Shown in pieces: positions 25,278-33,922 of a stretch of DNA of 40,510 nt (position 1 is its first letter; every line of letters begins with the position of its first letter). The notes under the pieces were generated by a model that worked only from the letters and a program-made list of their open reading frames with translations, was not told the DNA's origin and made no database searches. This DNA comes from Clostridia bacterium (GTDB lineage Bacteria > Bacillota > Clostridia > TANB77 > CAG-465), in the NCBI GenBank assembly GCA_029256705.1, contig JAQSXK010000013.1:1-40510 (forward strand). Reading direction: 5' to 3'. A program made the translations under genes and the position numbers.

Positions 25278-25319
25278 ATATAATTCCTACATTTATTTTT
25301 AAAATGTGGGAATTATATA
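25278..25319. terminator. Long hairpin after the GH18 gene, without clear T tract
   Basis: ATATAATTCCTACATTT pairs with AAATGTGGGAATTATAT (one T-G pair) around a T-rich loop. The 3' flank is ATACTATAGGGG, not a T run, so it may be a weak terminator or an mRNA-processing hairpin. It ends just before the RBS of the next gene. Confidence 0.55.
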
Positions 25320-25336
25320 TACTATAGGGGAATAAT

Positions 25337-26233
25337 ATGATTTTAATAATATTAGTAATTTTTATAACAGTTTTTATATTATATGCTATATTAGATAATT
25401 ATAGTGTAAAAGTAAAATATACCAATGTATATATAGATAATTTACCTGATGAATTTAGTGATTATACAATGTTACAAATGACAGATTTGCATTCTAAAGA
25501 ATTTGGTAAAATATTATATGATAAAATAAATAATATAAATTATGATATGATTGCATTTACAGGAGATATGATGAATAACAAAGATTATAATATGAAATCT
25601 TTTGTAAATCTTATTAATAACATAAAAAACAAAGAATTAATGATTTATGTTGATGGTAATAATGGACCAAAAACATATGATTTTGAAAATAATAAAGTCA
25701 CAAATTTTGGTTTAAAAATCGAGTCGTTAGGATGTACCTTGCTTAAGGATACTTACTGTTTAAAAAGGGAAGATTCAAAAATATGGTTATCTAACTTTGA
25801 CATAGCCACTAACATGTTTTACTATAGAAAAAAATTCTATTATGAAGATAAATTCAAACAAAAATTTTCTCATATTGGTGATTTGGTAAGTATAGGTATT
25901 GGACATGAACCAGTTAATAAAAATGTATTAAATGATATATCAAGTAATAAAATAAAAAATTATAAATATGATTTAATTATAGCGGGACATTATCATGGTG
26001 GTCAGATTAGAATACCATTTTATGGAGCATTAATTATTCCAACCAAAAGTCCAAAGGAATCGATTTTTCCAGATCAAGATATTGTATCAGGATTATATAA
26101 ATATCAGCATGTTAGTCAATATGTAAGTCCAGGACTTGGAGCAAGTAAAAGAATTCCTTTCCTTAATTTTAGACTGTTTAATACTCCACAAATAGATGTA
26201 ATTAAGTTAACTAAAAATGTTGACACAAATTAA
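25337..26233 (+). CDS. Membrane-anchored metallophosphoesterase (YkuE-like) with altered GNHD motif
   Basis: The 298-aa protein starts with a hydrophobic anchor (residues 1-19), followed by a calcineurin-like phosphoesterase fold. Motifs: TDLH with Asp50 and His52, FTGDM (Gly76-Asp77), then at 107-110 GNNG where the family normally has GNH(D/E), then IGIGHEP (His190), and AGHYHGGQI (217-223). So four of five metal and catalytic blocks are intact, but the usual proton-donor His is Asn. Related YkuE-type enzymes act on lipid or wall phosphoesters at the membrane; here the substrate is unknown and activity may differ. The gene follows the GH18 gene by 84 nt across a hairpin, with GGGGAAT as its RBS. 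A 170-nt gap with the rimP promoter follows. Confidence 0.85.
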   Translation: MILIILVIFITVFILYAILDNYSVKVKYTNVYIDNLPDEFSDYTMLQMTDLHSKEFGKILYDKINNINYDMIAFTGDMMNNKDYNMKSFVNLINNIKNKELMIYVDGNNGPKTYDFENNKVTNFGLKIESLGCTLLKDTYCLKREDSKIWLSNFDIATNMFYYRKKFYYEDKFKQKFSHIGDLVSIGIGHEPVNKNVLNDISSNKIKNYKYDLIIAGHYHGGQIRIPFYGALIIPTKSPKESIFPDQDIVSGLYKYQHVSQYVSPGLGASKRIPFLNFRLFNTPQIDVIKLTKNVDTN

Positions 26234-26309
26234 AGAAGAGATTAACATGTAAAATTAGAACAAATTTACATTTATTTGTACAAATATTTTACAAATTAAC
26301 ATAAAACTC

Positions 26310-26338
26310 TTGCTTTTTGCGTATATATAGTATATAAT
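26310..26338 (+). promoter_or_regulatory. Sigma-A type promoter for the rimP-nusA-infB operon
   Basis: TTGCTT (26310-26315), a 17-nt spacer, TATAAT (26333-26338). Confidence 0.78.
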
Positions 26339-26356
26339 ATAAACATAAAATTTATG

Positions 26357-26382
26357 ATGAGGGGGTTGACAAATCCTCTCAT
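26357..26382 (+). promoter_or_regulatory. Leader hairpin upstream of rimP
   Basis: ATGAGGGGGT (26357-26366) pairs fully with ATCCTCTCAT (26373-26382), with two G-T pairs, around a 6-nt loop. It lies between the operon promoter and the rimP ribosome binding site. The CCTC in its right arm could alternatively pair with GAGG at the rimP start. Confidence 0.5.
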
Positions 26383-26404
26383 TTACTGTATATGAAAGTT
26401 TGAG

Positions 26405-26950
26405 GTGAGTAATATTACAAACAAAGTTATAAATGAAATTGAGAAGGTAATTGAAAAAGATATAGCAGATTTGGGTTTTGCCGTTGAATATATTGAATAT
26501 ATAAATGAATTTGGTAATAACATTTTAAGAGTGGTTATAGATAAATTAAACGGTAAAGTAGATATAGAAGATTGTGAAACAATAAGTAGAAAAATTGAAG
26601 ATAAAATAGATAAGTTAATGAAAGAAAATAAAGAATATGTTTTAGAGGTTTCATCTGCAGGAATGGAAAGACAGCTTAAAAGTTTGAAATTATATAAAAA
26701 ATATATTGGACATGACATTTCCGTTAAATTATTTAAAAAAACAGACATAATGAAAGATGTAAAATTAAAAGAATTTGATGCAAAATTAATTAACTTAGAT
26801 GAGGAAAAAAATATAATAACAGTTAAGAAAAACATATCAAATATAGATGTTACTTTTAATATTGAAATAAAAGACATAGCATCTGCACACACAGTTTTTG
26901 ATTATGATAAAATGTTTAAAGAAAGTAAAAAAGAGAAAGGTGGAATATAA
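26405..26950 (+). CDS. rimP: Ribosome maturation factor RimP
   Basis: RimP assists assembly of the 30S subunit. The 181-aa sequence has the family pattern: an N-terminal helix (NKVINEIEKVIEKDIADLGF), VEYIEYINEFGNNILRVVIDK, the DIEDCETISRKIEDKID block, and the hallmark LEVSSAGMERQLKS (usually VSSPG(L/I)xRPL). The C-terminal Sm-like domain begins near YIGHDISVKLF. The start is uncertain. The GTG at 26405 gives the usual MSNIT-type N-terminus but overlaps the best ribosome binding site (GAGGTGA, 26402-26408); that site is better placed for an in-frame ATT at 26414, which would be a rare start codon. It is the first gene of the operon, 3 nt before nusA. Confidence 0.92.
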   Translation: MSNITNKVINEIEKVIEKDIADLGFAVEYIEYINEFGNNILRVVIDKLNGKVDIEDCETISRKIEDKIDKLMKENKEYVLEVSSAGMERQLKSLKLYKKYIGHDISVKLFKKTDIMKDVKLKEFDAKLINLDEEKNIITVKKNISNIDVTFNIEIKDIASAHTVFDYDKMFKESKKEKGGI

Positions 26951-26953
26951 AAA

Positions 26954-28024
26954 ATGAAAAGTGAAAAAGTTAGTGCTAAAGAATTAATCAACGCTTTAGA
27001 TGAGATTTATATGGACAAAGGAATAACAAAAGAGTATTTAATAGAATCATTAAAAATGGCTTTAGAGGCTGCATACAAAAAAAACTATGATACTAATGAA
27101 ACAGTTATAGTTGATCTTAATGAAGATAAAGGTGATATAAAAATATTTGCTGTTAAAACTGTTGTTAATGAAGTGGCAGATAAAAACCTAGAAATCTCTT
27201 TAGAAGAAGCTAAAACAGTGACTAAAAGAGCTAAAATAGGAGATACTATAAATATTGAAGTAACTCCAAAAAATTTCGGTAGAATAGCTGCTGCAGCTGG
27301 TAAACAAATTATCGTTCAAAGATTAAGAGAAGCAGAAAGAGATTTAGTTTTTTCACAATATAGTGACAAAGAAGGTCAAATAGTTATTGGTGTAGTTCAA
27401 AGAGCAGATAAATTTGGTACAATTGTTGATTTAGGAAAAGTTGAAGCATTAATACCAGAAAAAGAACAAGTTAAAAAAGATAATTTCAATTCTCATGATA
27501 GAATAAAGGCTTATGTATTAAGTGTAACAGCTAACGGAAAATATGGTCCACAAGTTATACTTTCTAGAAAAGATCCTAATTTTGTAAAAAAATTATTTGA
27601 ACTTGAAGTTCCAGAAGTTGCTGATGGAATAGTAGAAATTAAAGGTATTGCACGTGAAGCTGGTAGCAGAACTAAAATAGCGGTATATACTGAAGATGAA
27701 AACATAGATCCAGTAGGAGCTTGTGTAGGTAAAAAAGGTATAAGAATTCAACCAATAATCCAAGAATTATCTGGAGAAAGAATAGATGTAATACCTTACA
27801 GTGATGATTTGCCAAGTTTTATTATTAATGCTTTATCTCCAGCTGAAGTTTTAGCTATAGATATAAATGATGAAGAAAAAATAGCAACAGTTGTTGTTCC
27901 TGATGAGGCTTTATCTTATGCTATAGGTAGTGGTGGTCAAAACGTAAGACTTGCTGCTATACTTACAGGATGGAAAATAGATATTAAGACAGAAACAAGT
28001 GTTAAAGAGAACATAGTAGAGTAG
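26954..28024 (+). CDS. nusA: Transcription termination/antitermination factor NusA
   Basis: NusA binds RNA polymerase and nascent RNA and modulates pausing, termination and antitermination. The 356-aa length is that of Gram-positive NusA, which lacks the C-terminal acidic repeats of E. coli. Domains in order: N-terminal polymerase-binding domain (about 1-130, with YLIESLKMALEAAYKKN), S1 (about 135-200, GQIVIGVVQRADKFGTIVDLGKVEALIP), KH1 (about 205-275), and KH2 (about 280-350, with GACVGKKGIRIQPIIQELSGERIDVI before it and AIGSGGQNVRLAAILTGWKI after). GGTGGAAT lies ahead of the ATG, overlapping the end of rimP. The operon context is standard. Confidence 0.97.
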   Translation: MKSEKVSAKELINALDEIYMDKGITKEYLIESLKMALEAAYKKNYDTNETVIVDLNEDKGDIKIFAVKTVVNEVADKNLEISLEEAKTVTKRAKIGDTINIEVTPKNFGRIAAAAGKQIIVQRLREAERDLVFSQYSDKEGQIVIGVVQRADKFGTIVDLGKVEALIPEKEQVKKDNFNSHDRIKAYVLSVTANGKYGPQVILSRKDPNFVKKLFELEVPEVADGIVEIKGIAREAGSRTKIAVYTEDENIDPVGACVGKKGIRIQPIIQELSGERIDVIPYSDDLPSFIINALSPAEVLAIDINDEEKIATVVVPDEALSYAIGSGGQNVRLAAILTGWKIDIKTETSVKENIVE

Positions 28025-28033
28025 GTGATATAT

Positions 28034-28297
28034 TTGACTCCAACAAGATGCTGCAGTTTATGCAGGAAAAGAAATAGTAAAGAAAATTTGTATAGGATAG
28101 TAGCGGATAATGGGTCAGCTATATTAGATGAAAAACAAAATATAAATTCTAGAGGAATGTATATTTGCAAAAATAAAAAATGTATAGAAAATTTTATAAA
28201 GGTTATAGATAAATCTAAATTTAATTTAAAAATAAATATTGACAGGGATAGTTTGAAAAAAGTTTTAGAGTTGTTATTAATTAGGATGGGGGAATAA
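28034..28297 (+). CDS. ylxR: YlxR-family RNA-binding protein
   Basis: This 87-aa protein is the small gene usually found between nusA and infB. The start is placed at TTG 28034, since AGGTGAT (28023-28029) lies just before it; a GTG at 28025 falls inside that site. The family pattern is clear: RCCSLCRKRNSKENLYRIV near the N-terminus, INSRGMYICKNKKCIENF in the middle (usually GRGAYVC), and a basic Lys-rich C-terminus. In Bacillus and Clostridium the homologue binds RNase P RNA (RnpM). The ylxQ (L7Ae-like) gene that often follows is absent; infB comes 3 nt later. Confidence 0.88.
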   Translation: MTPTRCCSLCRKRNSKENLYRIVADNGSAILDEKQNINSRGMYICKNKKCIENFIKVIDKSKFNLKINIDRDSLKKVLELLLIRMGE

Positions 28298-28300
28298 ATT

Positions 28301-29533
28301 TTGGGTAAAATGAAAGTACACGAATTAGCAAAAGAACTTAATTTATCTAATAGTGAGTTAATAGGTAAATTAAAAAGTATAGGCATTGAGGTTAAATCGC
28401 ATTTGTCGGCACTTACTGATGAAGAATATAATAAATTCAGAGGGGCTACAAAATCTTCAAAAGATATGATTGAGCCCAAAAAGAATTCTGATTCAAAGAA
28501 AGTTGAGTCTATTCCTCATATCATTAGAAGGAATGTAAAAGTTATAAATACTGATAACGATAAAAAAGTAATTGAAGAGATAACTACTAATATTTCTGGA
28601 GAGATAAAAAAGAGTCATCAAACAGTAAAAACTGAAGATAGAACAGTAGATAACTCTTATTCTAGAGAAGGATTAGGCGTTGTAACTCCTAGATTTAATA
28701 ATTCAAATACTAGAGGGGTTTCACATAATAGAAGTAATAATGTTGTAGTTACCAGAAATGGTAAAAAAGTAGAAGATGAAGTAAAACAAGAAGTAGTAAA
28801 ACCTATAGAAAAAGAGGATGTTGAAAATAATAATATGAATGTAGTATCAGTAGAAAAAGAAAAAAAAGAAGTAGAGGTAATTCCTGAAACTAAAGTAGAA
28901 AATAATTCAAACTATGAGAAAAAACCTTATGTAAATAACAATAATAACTCAGAAAGACCATATAAAAATAATTATAATAACAACAATAACAATAATACAA
29001 ATGGAAATTCAACGTATGAGAGAAGACCATATAACAACAATTACAATAATAACAATACTAATAATGCAAATGGAAATTCAACATATGAAAGAAGACCATA
29101 TAACAATAATTACAATAACAACAATACTAATAATACAAATGGAAATTCAACATATGAAAGAAGACCATATAACAATAATTACAATAATAACAATACTAAT
29201 AATACAAATGGAAATTCACTAATAATACAAACGGAAATTCAACATATGAAAGAAGACCATATAATAATAATTACAATAATAACAACAATACTAATAATAC
29301 AAACGGAAATTCAACATATGAGAGAAGACCATATAACAATAATGGAACAAATACTAATTCGGATAGACCATATAGAAATAATTATAACAATACTAATAAT
29401 GCAAATGGTAGTTCAACATATGAGAGAAGACCATACAATAATAACGGTACAAATAACAATACAACAGGAAGCAGACCATACAATAACAATGGTAGTGGGT
29501 TTAGAAATAACAGATTTAATAACGCACCGATGA
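28301..29533 (+). CDS. infB: IF-2 N-terminal region, separated from the rest by a frameshift
   Basis: This is the 5' part of infB. The start is TTG 28301, spaced 7 nt from GGGGGA (28288-28293). The first 50 residues ([20 protein letters not shown]) are the IF2 N-terminal domain. A charged linker follows, then an Asn-rich array of about 23-aa units of the type [19 protein letters not shown]. After 29217 the frame changes and the last 100 or so residues are out-of-frame translation (Ile, Thr, His and Met-rich). The stop TGA at 29531-29533 overlaps the ATG of the downstream ORF (ATGA). The true protein frame resumes at 29215 in another frame and runs open to 31611. The change can be explained by loss of 46 nt from one 69-nt repeat unit. 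Infer either a sequence error, a real lesion, or split expression. Confidence 0.8.
   Translation: MGKMKVHELAKELNLSNSELIGKLKSIGIEVKSHLSALTDEEYNKFRGATKSSKDMIEPKKNSDSKKVESIPHIIRRNVKVINTDNDKKVIEEITTNISGEIKKSHQTVKTEDRTVDNSYSREGLGVVTPRFNNSNTRGVSHNRSNNVVVTRNGKKVEDEVKQEVVKPIEKEDVENNNMNVVSVEKEKKEVEVIPETKVENNSNYEKKPYVNNNNNSERPYKNNYNNNNNNNTNGNSTYERRPYNNNYNNNNTNNANGNSTYERRPYNNNYNNNNTNNTNGNSTYERRPYNNNYNNNNTNNTNGNSLIIQTEIQHMKEDHIIIITIITTILIIQTEIQHMREDHITIMEQILIRIDHIEIIITILIMQMVVQHMREDHTIITVQITIQQEADHTITMVVGLEITDLITHR
29003..29340 (+). repeat. 69-nt tandem repeats in the infB linker, with one truncated unit
   Basis: GGAAATTCA starts units at 29003, 29072, 29141 and 29210, each 69 nt apart. The next copy is at 29233, only 23 nt on, then 29305 (72 nt). 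The short unit has lost the 46 nt that encode the rest of the repeat, from after GGAAATTC to ACTAATAATAC. 46 is not a multiple of 3, which shifts the frame. Units encode [11 protein letters not shown] and Asn-rich spacers. Confidence 0.9.
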
Positions 29534-31611
29534 ACCAAGTAGATAAATTTATGAAACAATCTACTGACAGTCAACCAATAGAACAAAAAGAAACTAGAGA
29601 TTATAGTTTAACTTTAATAGACAAAAAGAAATATAATAATACGCCAGCATCTGTTGATGGAAAAAAATCAACAATAAACAAAAATGAATTAAGAGAGCAA
29701 CATACAAGAGTAGCAACATCTAAATTAAAAGGTTTAGAAGTTAACACTTCTGGTTCTATGTTAGATTTATACGAAAGAGATACAGACTCTGTAAGAAAAG
29801 GAAGCAGAAAAAGAAGAGATAAAAAGGTTATATCTGTAAATCAAACAAAAATAATTCCTATGACAGAAGTAAAATTACCTGAGACTATGACAGTTAAAGA
29901 ATTTGCTGAAGCTTTAAAAAAGCAAGCATCAGAAATAATCAAAAAATTATTTTCACTTGGAATTTTAGCTACAGTAAATCAAGAAATAGATTTTGATACA
30001 GCATTTTTAATTGCTGCAGAATTTGGTATAACTGCTGAGAAACATGTAGCAGTTACTGAAGAAGATATATTATTTGATGAATCAGAAGATTTAGACAAAG
30101 ATTTGAAACCAAGACCTCCAATAGTAGTTGTAATGGGTCATGTTGATCATGGTAAGACATCACTTTTAGATAGAATAAGAAGTGCACATGTTGTAAGTGG
30201 TGAAGCAGGCGGTATTACGCAACATATAGGTGCGTATAAGGTTGAAGTAAATAATAAGGAAATATGTTTCTTAGATACACCTGGACATGAAGCGTTTACT
30301 GAAATGAGAGCTAGAGGAGCACATATTACTGATATAGCTGTTATAGTAGTAGCAGCAGATGATGGTATAAAACCACAAACAATTGAGGCAATTGATCATG
30401 CTAAAGCAGCTGAAGTTTCAATAATTGTTGCAATAAATAAAATAGATAAGCCGGCAGCAGATGTTGAAAAAGTAAAACGTGAATTATTAGAAGTTGGATT
30501 AATTGCAGAAGAATGGGGTGGAGATACTATTTGTGTACCTATCTCGGCTGTAACTGGTGAAGGTGTAGATACTTTACTAGAAATGATACTTTTAACAGCA
30601 GAAATTAAAGAATTAAAAGCAAATCCAAATAAGCAAGCAAAAGGAACTGTAATTGAGGCAAGATTAGATAAAAATACTGGAACAATAACATCATTATTAG
30701 TGCAAAGAGGAAAACTTAATGTTGGAGATACAATAGTTGTAGGTGATATTATTGGTAAAGTTCGTGCTATGAAAGATGATAAAGGAAGAAAAGTAAAATC
30801 TGCAGGACCTTCTACACCAGTAGAAATAATTGGTCTTGGAGCAGTACCACAAACAGGTGATGTTTTCTATGAAGTAGAAGATGAAAAAACAGCTAAACAA
30901 CTTGTAAGTAAGAGAAAAGCTGATGTAAGAAGAAACTTAGTTAAACAAGGTTCTAAGGTAACACTTGAAGATTTATTTGGTCAAATAAAAGAAGGCGAAA
31001 TAAAAGATCTTAATGTAATAGTAAAAGCAGATGTTCAAGGAACACTTGAAGCTCTTAAAAATTCATTAGAGAAAATTTCTAATGAAGAAGTTAAAGTTAG
31101 AGTTATACATGCTGCAACTGGTGGTATTAAGGAAAGTGATATAACACTTGCTAGTGTATCTAATGCTATAGTAATAGGATTTAACGTAAGACCTGAGTCT
31201 ACTGCAATGGCTCAAGCTGAAAAAGAAAAAGTGGATTTAAGATTATATAGTATAATTTATGATGCTATAAATGATGTAGAATCTGCAATGAAAGGTATGC
31301 TTAAACCAACATTTAAAGAGGTTGTTCATGGAACAGCAGAAGTCAGAGCGACGTTTAAAGTTTCTAATGTTGGAACAATTGCTGGTTGCTATGTAAAATC
31401 TGGTAGTATAATACGTAATACATTGTGCAGACTAATAAGAGATTCTGTAGTTGTAGCTGAAGCTAAAATAGAATCAGTTAAACGTGAAAAAGATGATGTA
31501 AAAGAAGCTAGAGAAGGATACGAATGTGGTATTAAACTAGAAAAATTCAATGATATTAACGATGGAGATATTATTGAATGTTATGAAATGGTTGAAGAAA
31601 AGAGGAAATAA
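29530..31611 (+). CDS. infB: IF-2 GTPase and C-terminal domains
   Basis: This 693-aa ORF contains the functional core of translation initiation factor IF-2, which places fMet-tRNA on the 30S subunit and drives subunit joining with GTP. It has the N2-type domain (about 119-170, [19 protein letters not shown]), then the GTPase: GHVDHGKT (203-210), GITQHIGAY (switch I area), DTPGHEAF (249-256) and NKID (303-306). Domains II, III and IV follow, with the fMet-tRNA-binding C2 region near the end. The ATG at 29530 has no good ribosome binding site, but it overlaps the upstream stop as ATGA, so coupled restart is possible and would mimic the shorter IF2 forms known from internal starts. In DNA, the frame is open back to 29215. 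It is followed 5 nt later by rbfA. Confidence 0.95.
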   Translation: MNQVDKFMKQSTDSQPIEQKETRDYSLTLIDKKKYNNTPASVDGKKSTINKNELREQHTRVATSKLKGLEVNTSGSMLDLYERDTDSVRKGSRKRRDKKVISVNQTKIIPMTEVKLPETMTVKEFAEALKKQASEIIKKLFSLGILATVNQEIDFDTAFLIAAEFGITAEKHVAVTEEDILFDESEDLDKDLKPRPPIVVVMGHVDHGKTSLLDRIRSAHVVSGEAGGITQHIGAYKVEVNNKEICFLDTPGHEAFTEMRARGAHITDIAVIVVAADDGIKPQTIEAIDHAKAAEVSIIVAINKIDKPAADVEKVKRELLEVGLIAEEWGGDTICVPISAVTGEGVDTLLEMILLTAEIKELKANPNKQAKGTVIEARLDKNTGTITSLLVQRGKLNVGDTIVVGDIIGKVRAMKDDKGRKVKSAGPSTPVEIIGLGAVPQTGDVFYEVEDEKTAKQLVSKRKADVRRNLVKQGSKVTLEDLFGQIKEGEIKDLNVIVKADVQGTLEALKNSLEKISNEEVKVRVIHAATGGIKESDITLASVSNAIVIGFNVRPESTAMAQAEKEKVDLRLYSIIYDAINDVESAMKGMLKPTFKEVVHGTAEVRATFKVSNVGTIAGCYVKSGSIIRNTLCRLIRDSVVVAEAKIESVKREKDDVKEAREGYECGIKLEKFNDINDGDIIECYEMVEEKRK

Positions 31612-31616
31612 TATAT

Positions 31617-31955
31617 ATGCAAAGACATGAAAGATTGGAACAAGATACAAAAAGAGCATTAACTGTTATAATATCTGAAGAACTTAAAAACCCTGATGTA
31701 ACTGGGTTAATATCTGTGACTGATGTTAAAATAACTCCGGACCAAAAATATGCAAAAGTATTTGTTAGTATATATAATGTAAAAAACAAAGAAAATGTTT
31801 TAGAAGGTTTAAAAAAATCTTCTAAATTCATACGTGGCTGTTTAAGTAGACATGTTAAAATGAGAAATACTCCTGAACTTACATTTGTAATAGATAATTC
31901 TTTAGAGTATGGATCACATATGAATGAAATTTTTAGAAACCTAAACATCGAATAA
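31617..31955 (+). CDS. rbfA: Ribosome-binding factor A
   Basis: RbfA is a KH-fold protein needed for 30S maturation and 16S 5' end processing. The 112-aa length is normal. MQRHERLEQDTKRALTVIIS is the usual N-terminus. ISVTDVKITPDQKYAKVFVS is the central beta-alpha-beta block, and the C-terminal half has RGCLSRHVKMRNTPELTFVIDNSLEYGSHM, close to the family consensus. The RBS AGAGGAAAT overlaps the end of infB. It closes the rimP operon, with a terminator right after. Confidence 0.95.
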   Translation: MQRHERLEQDTKRALTVIISEELKNPDVTGLISVTDVKITPDQKYAKVFVSIYNVKNKENVLEGLKKSSKFIRGCLSRHVKMRNTPELTFVIDNSLEYGSHMNEIFRNLNIE

Positions 31956-31959
31956 TGTG

Positions 31960-31992
31960 AAAAGACTAGTCTTCTAAAAGATTAGTCTTTTT
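31960..31992 (+). terminator. Terminator of the rimP-rbfA operon
   Basis: AAAAGACTAGTC pairs with GATTAGTCTTTT (one G-T pair), ending in a T run, 5 nt after the rbfA stop. Confidence 0.88.
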
Positions 31993-32015
31993 CTAATTAA
32001 ACTTTAAAAAACATA

Positions 32016-32044
32016 TTGTAATAATACGTTTTTAATGATATAAT
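32016..32044 (+). promoter_or_regulatory. Sigma-A type promoter for nrnA and following genes
   Basis: TTGTAA (32016-32021), a 17-nt spacer, TATAAT (32039-32044). No further terminator is evident before about 39.8 kb. Confidence 0.8.
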
Positions 32045-32068
32045 TTATTTTATATAAAGGGGAAACTT

Positions 32069-33022
32069 ATGATAGAATTTAAAGAGGCAAAAAAATATAT
32101 AAAAAAAGCAAATAAAATATATGTGGTAGGACATATAAATCCCGATGGTGATTCAATTGGTTCATCGTCTGCTATGTGTCTAGCATTAAAAAAATTAGGA
32201 AAAGAAGTGAATGTTGTAATTCCAAAACATTCAGAAATATTTGATTTTTTGCCCCATATTAAGGATGCTAAAACTTCTATTGAAGAAGAATCTATAGATT
32301 TACTTATTATTGTAGATTCAAGCGATATAAGAAGAGTAGCACTTTCAGAAGAAGATATAAAAAAAGCAAAAAATATAATAATGATAGATCATCATAAAAA
32401 AAACAGTCCATATGGAATAGTTAATGTTATTGATGAGACATGCCCTGCTACTTGCCAACTTGTATATGAATTTATAACATATCTTAAAATAAATATAGAT
32501 AAAGATATTGCAACATATATATATGCAGGAATATTAACAGATACAGGTAGTTTTAATTATTCAACTACAAATGAAAGAACTTTGGCTATTGTTTCTAAAT
32601 TATTAGGACTTGGTATAGATTTTGCATTTATTTGTAAGAAGTTAAATGATACTATGAAAGAATCTAAATTAAAGCTTATTGCTACTGCTATAAATAATAT
32701 GGAAGTATATGAGAATGGTAAAATAAGATATACATATGTTGATTATGATACTCTTTGTAAATTAGGTGTAGATGAAGAAGATGCTGAAGGTATGACTAAT
32801 TATTTAAGAATGGTTGAAGGAACTGAAGTTGCAATATATGTAAGAGGCAAAAGTAATGGAACTAATAAAGTTAGTTTACGTTCAGGTAATACTGTAGATG
32901 TATCATCTGTGGCAATATTATTTGGTGGCGGTGGTCATAAAAGAGCTTCAGGATATACTATGCCTGAAAGTTTAGAAATGTCTAAACAAAAATTATTAGA
33001 TGAATTAAAAAAATTATTATAA
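32069..33022 (+). CDS. nrnA: NrnA: DHH-family oligoribonuclease / pAp phosphatase
   Basis: NrnA degrades very short RNA (2-5 nt) and dephosphorylates 3'-phosphoadenosine-5'-phosphate in Firmicutes. The 317-aa protein has the DHH motifs: VVGHINPDGDSIGSS near the N-terminus (metal-binding His and Asp residues), LIIVDSSD, the DHH itself in MIDHHKK, and the DHHA1 domain motif FGGGGHKRASGYTM near the C-terminus. AAAGGGGAAA lies ahead of the ATG. truB follows 15 nt later, and the same neighbourhood (rbfA, nrnA, truB) is common in Firmicutes. Some DHH members cleave cyclic dinucleotides (GdpP), but those have additional membrane and PAS domains not seen here. Confidence 0.93.
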   Translation: MIEFKEAKKYIKKANKIYVVGHINPDGDSIGSSSAMCLALKKLGKEVNVVIPKHSEIFDFLPHIKDAKTSIEEESIDLLIIVDSSDIRRVALSEEDIKKAKNIIMIDHHKKNSPYGIVNVIDETCPATCQLVYEFITYLKINIDKDIATYIYAGILTDTGSFNYSTTNERTLAIVSKLLGLGIDFAFICKKLNDTMKESKLKLIATAINNMEVYENGKIRYTYVDYDTLCKLGVDEEDAEGMTNYLRMVEGTEVAIYVRGKSNGTNKVSLRSGNTVDVSSVAILFGGGGHKRASGYTMPESLEMSKQKLLDELKKLL

Positions 33023-33037
33023 AGAAGGTGCATTAAA

Positions 33038-33913
33038 ATGAATCCAGTAATACCATCAGGTATTTTAAATATAGATAAACCGTCAGGTATAACATCACAT
33101 GATGTTGTTGACGTGTTAAGAAAAGTGTTAAAAGGTACTAAAATAGGTCATACTGGTACACTAGACCCAATGGCAACTGGTTTACTTGTAATATGTATAG
33201 GAGATGCTACTAAACTCTCTGAGCATATAACATCTCAAGACAAAAAGTATTCAGTTAAAATGTTACTTGGAGTTGAAACAGACACTTATGATGTAACAGG
33301 CAGAATAATATTTGCTTCGGTTATGAATAAAGATGAAATATATATAAAAGAAAGAATAAAAAGATTCATAGGTAAGCAAATGCAAACTCCACCGATATAT
33401 AGTGCAATTAGAGTAGATGGAAAAAGGGCATACGAATATGCAAGAGAAGGTAATGAAGTTAAACTAAAAGAAAGAGAAATTGAAATATATGATATTTCTA
33501 ATATTGTAGTGGATATACCTAATAAAGAAGTATCTTTTGATGTACATTGCTCTAAAGGAACTTATATACGTTCACTTGTAAATGATATTGGAAAGAAAAT
33601 AGGATCTGGTGCTACTATGAGTGAACTTAGAAGAATTGCTAGTGGAAAAAACACTGTTTCAGATAGTATAAAATTATATGATTTTTTAACGTTAAATTAT
33701 GAGGATATGATTAAGAGAATTATTTCAATAGAAAAATATTATAAAGACGCTAAAGCAATATATTTGAATGAAATAGAATATAATAAATTTCTAAATGGTG
33801 TTAAACTAGAATGTGAGTACCATGATAGGTTAGTTAGAGTTTATTGTGAAAAAAAATATAAGGGAATTGGTATAGTTGAAGATAATTTTCTAAAAAGATA
33901 TATTATTGAGTAG
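33038..33913 (+). CDS. truB: tRNA pseudouridine-55 synthase TruB
   Basis: TruB converts uridine 55 in the tRNA T-loop to pseudouridine, complementing TrmFO, which methylates the neighbouring U54 in the same loop. At 291 aa it is normal. Visible motifs: GILNIDKPSGITSHDVV at the start, the catalytic segment GHTGTLDPMATGLL (Asp is the nucleophile), KKYSVKMLLGVETDTYDVTG, PPIYSAIRVDGKRAYEYAREG, and CSKGTYIRSLVNDIG. The C-terminal PUA-like domain is short. The RBS AGAAGGTG precedes the ATG. A pilin-like gene starts only 9 nt later, in place of the ribF that often follows truB. Confidence 0.96.
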   Translation: MNPVIPSGILNIDKPSGITSHDVVDVLRKVLKGTKIGHTGTLDPMATGLLVICIGDATKLSEHITSQDKKYSVKMLLGVETDTYDVTGRIIFASVMNKDEIYIKERIKRFIGKQMQTPPIYSAIRVDGKRAYEYAREGNEVKLKEREIEIYDISNIVVDIPNKEVSFDVHCSKGTYIRSLVNDIGKKIGSGATMSELRRIASGKNTVSDSIKLYDFLTLNYEDMIKRIISIEKYYKDAKAIYLNEIEYNKFLNGVKLECEYHDRLVRVYCEKKYKGIGIVEDNFLKRYIIE

Positions 33914-33922
33914 GAGGTATAT

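Noticed and set aside
27937-28479. Minus-strand ORF of 180 aa across ylxR
   Set aside because: It runs opposite to a solid operon, spans three genes' ends and has the Ser/Phe/Ile-rich composition of antisense shadows.
29001-29222. Separate small gene in the infB repeat region
   Set aside because: It is the Asn-rich repeat read in another frame; it has no ribosome binding site of its own.
28980-29500. CRISPR-like repeats
   Set aside because: The repeats are contiguous, encode a protein repeat and have no unique spacers; no cas gene is near.
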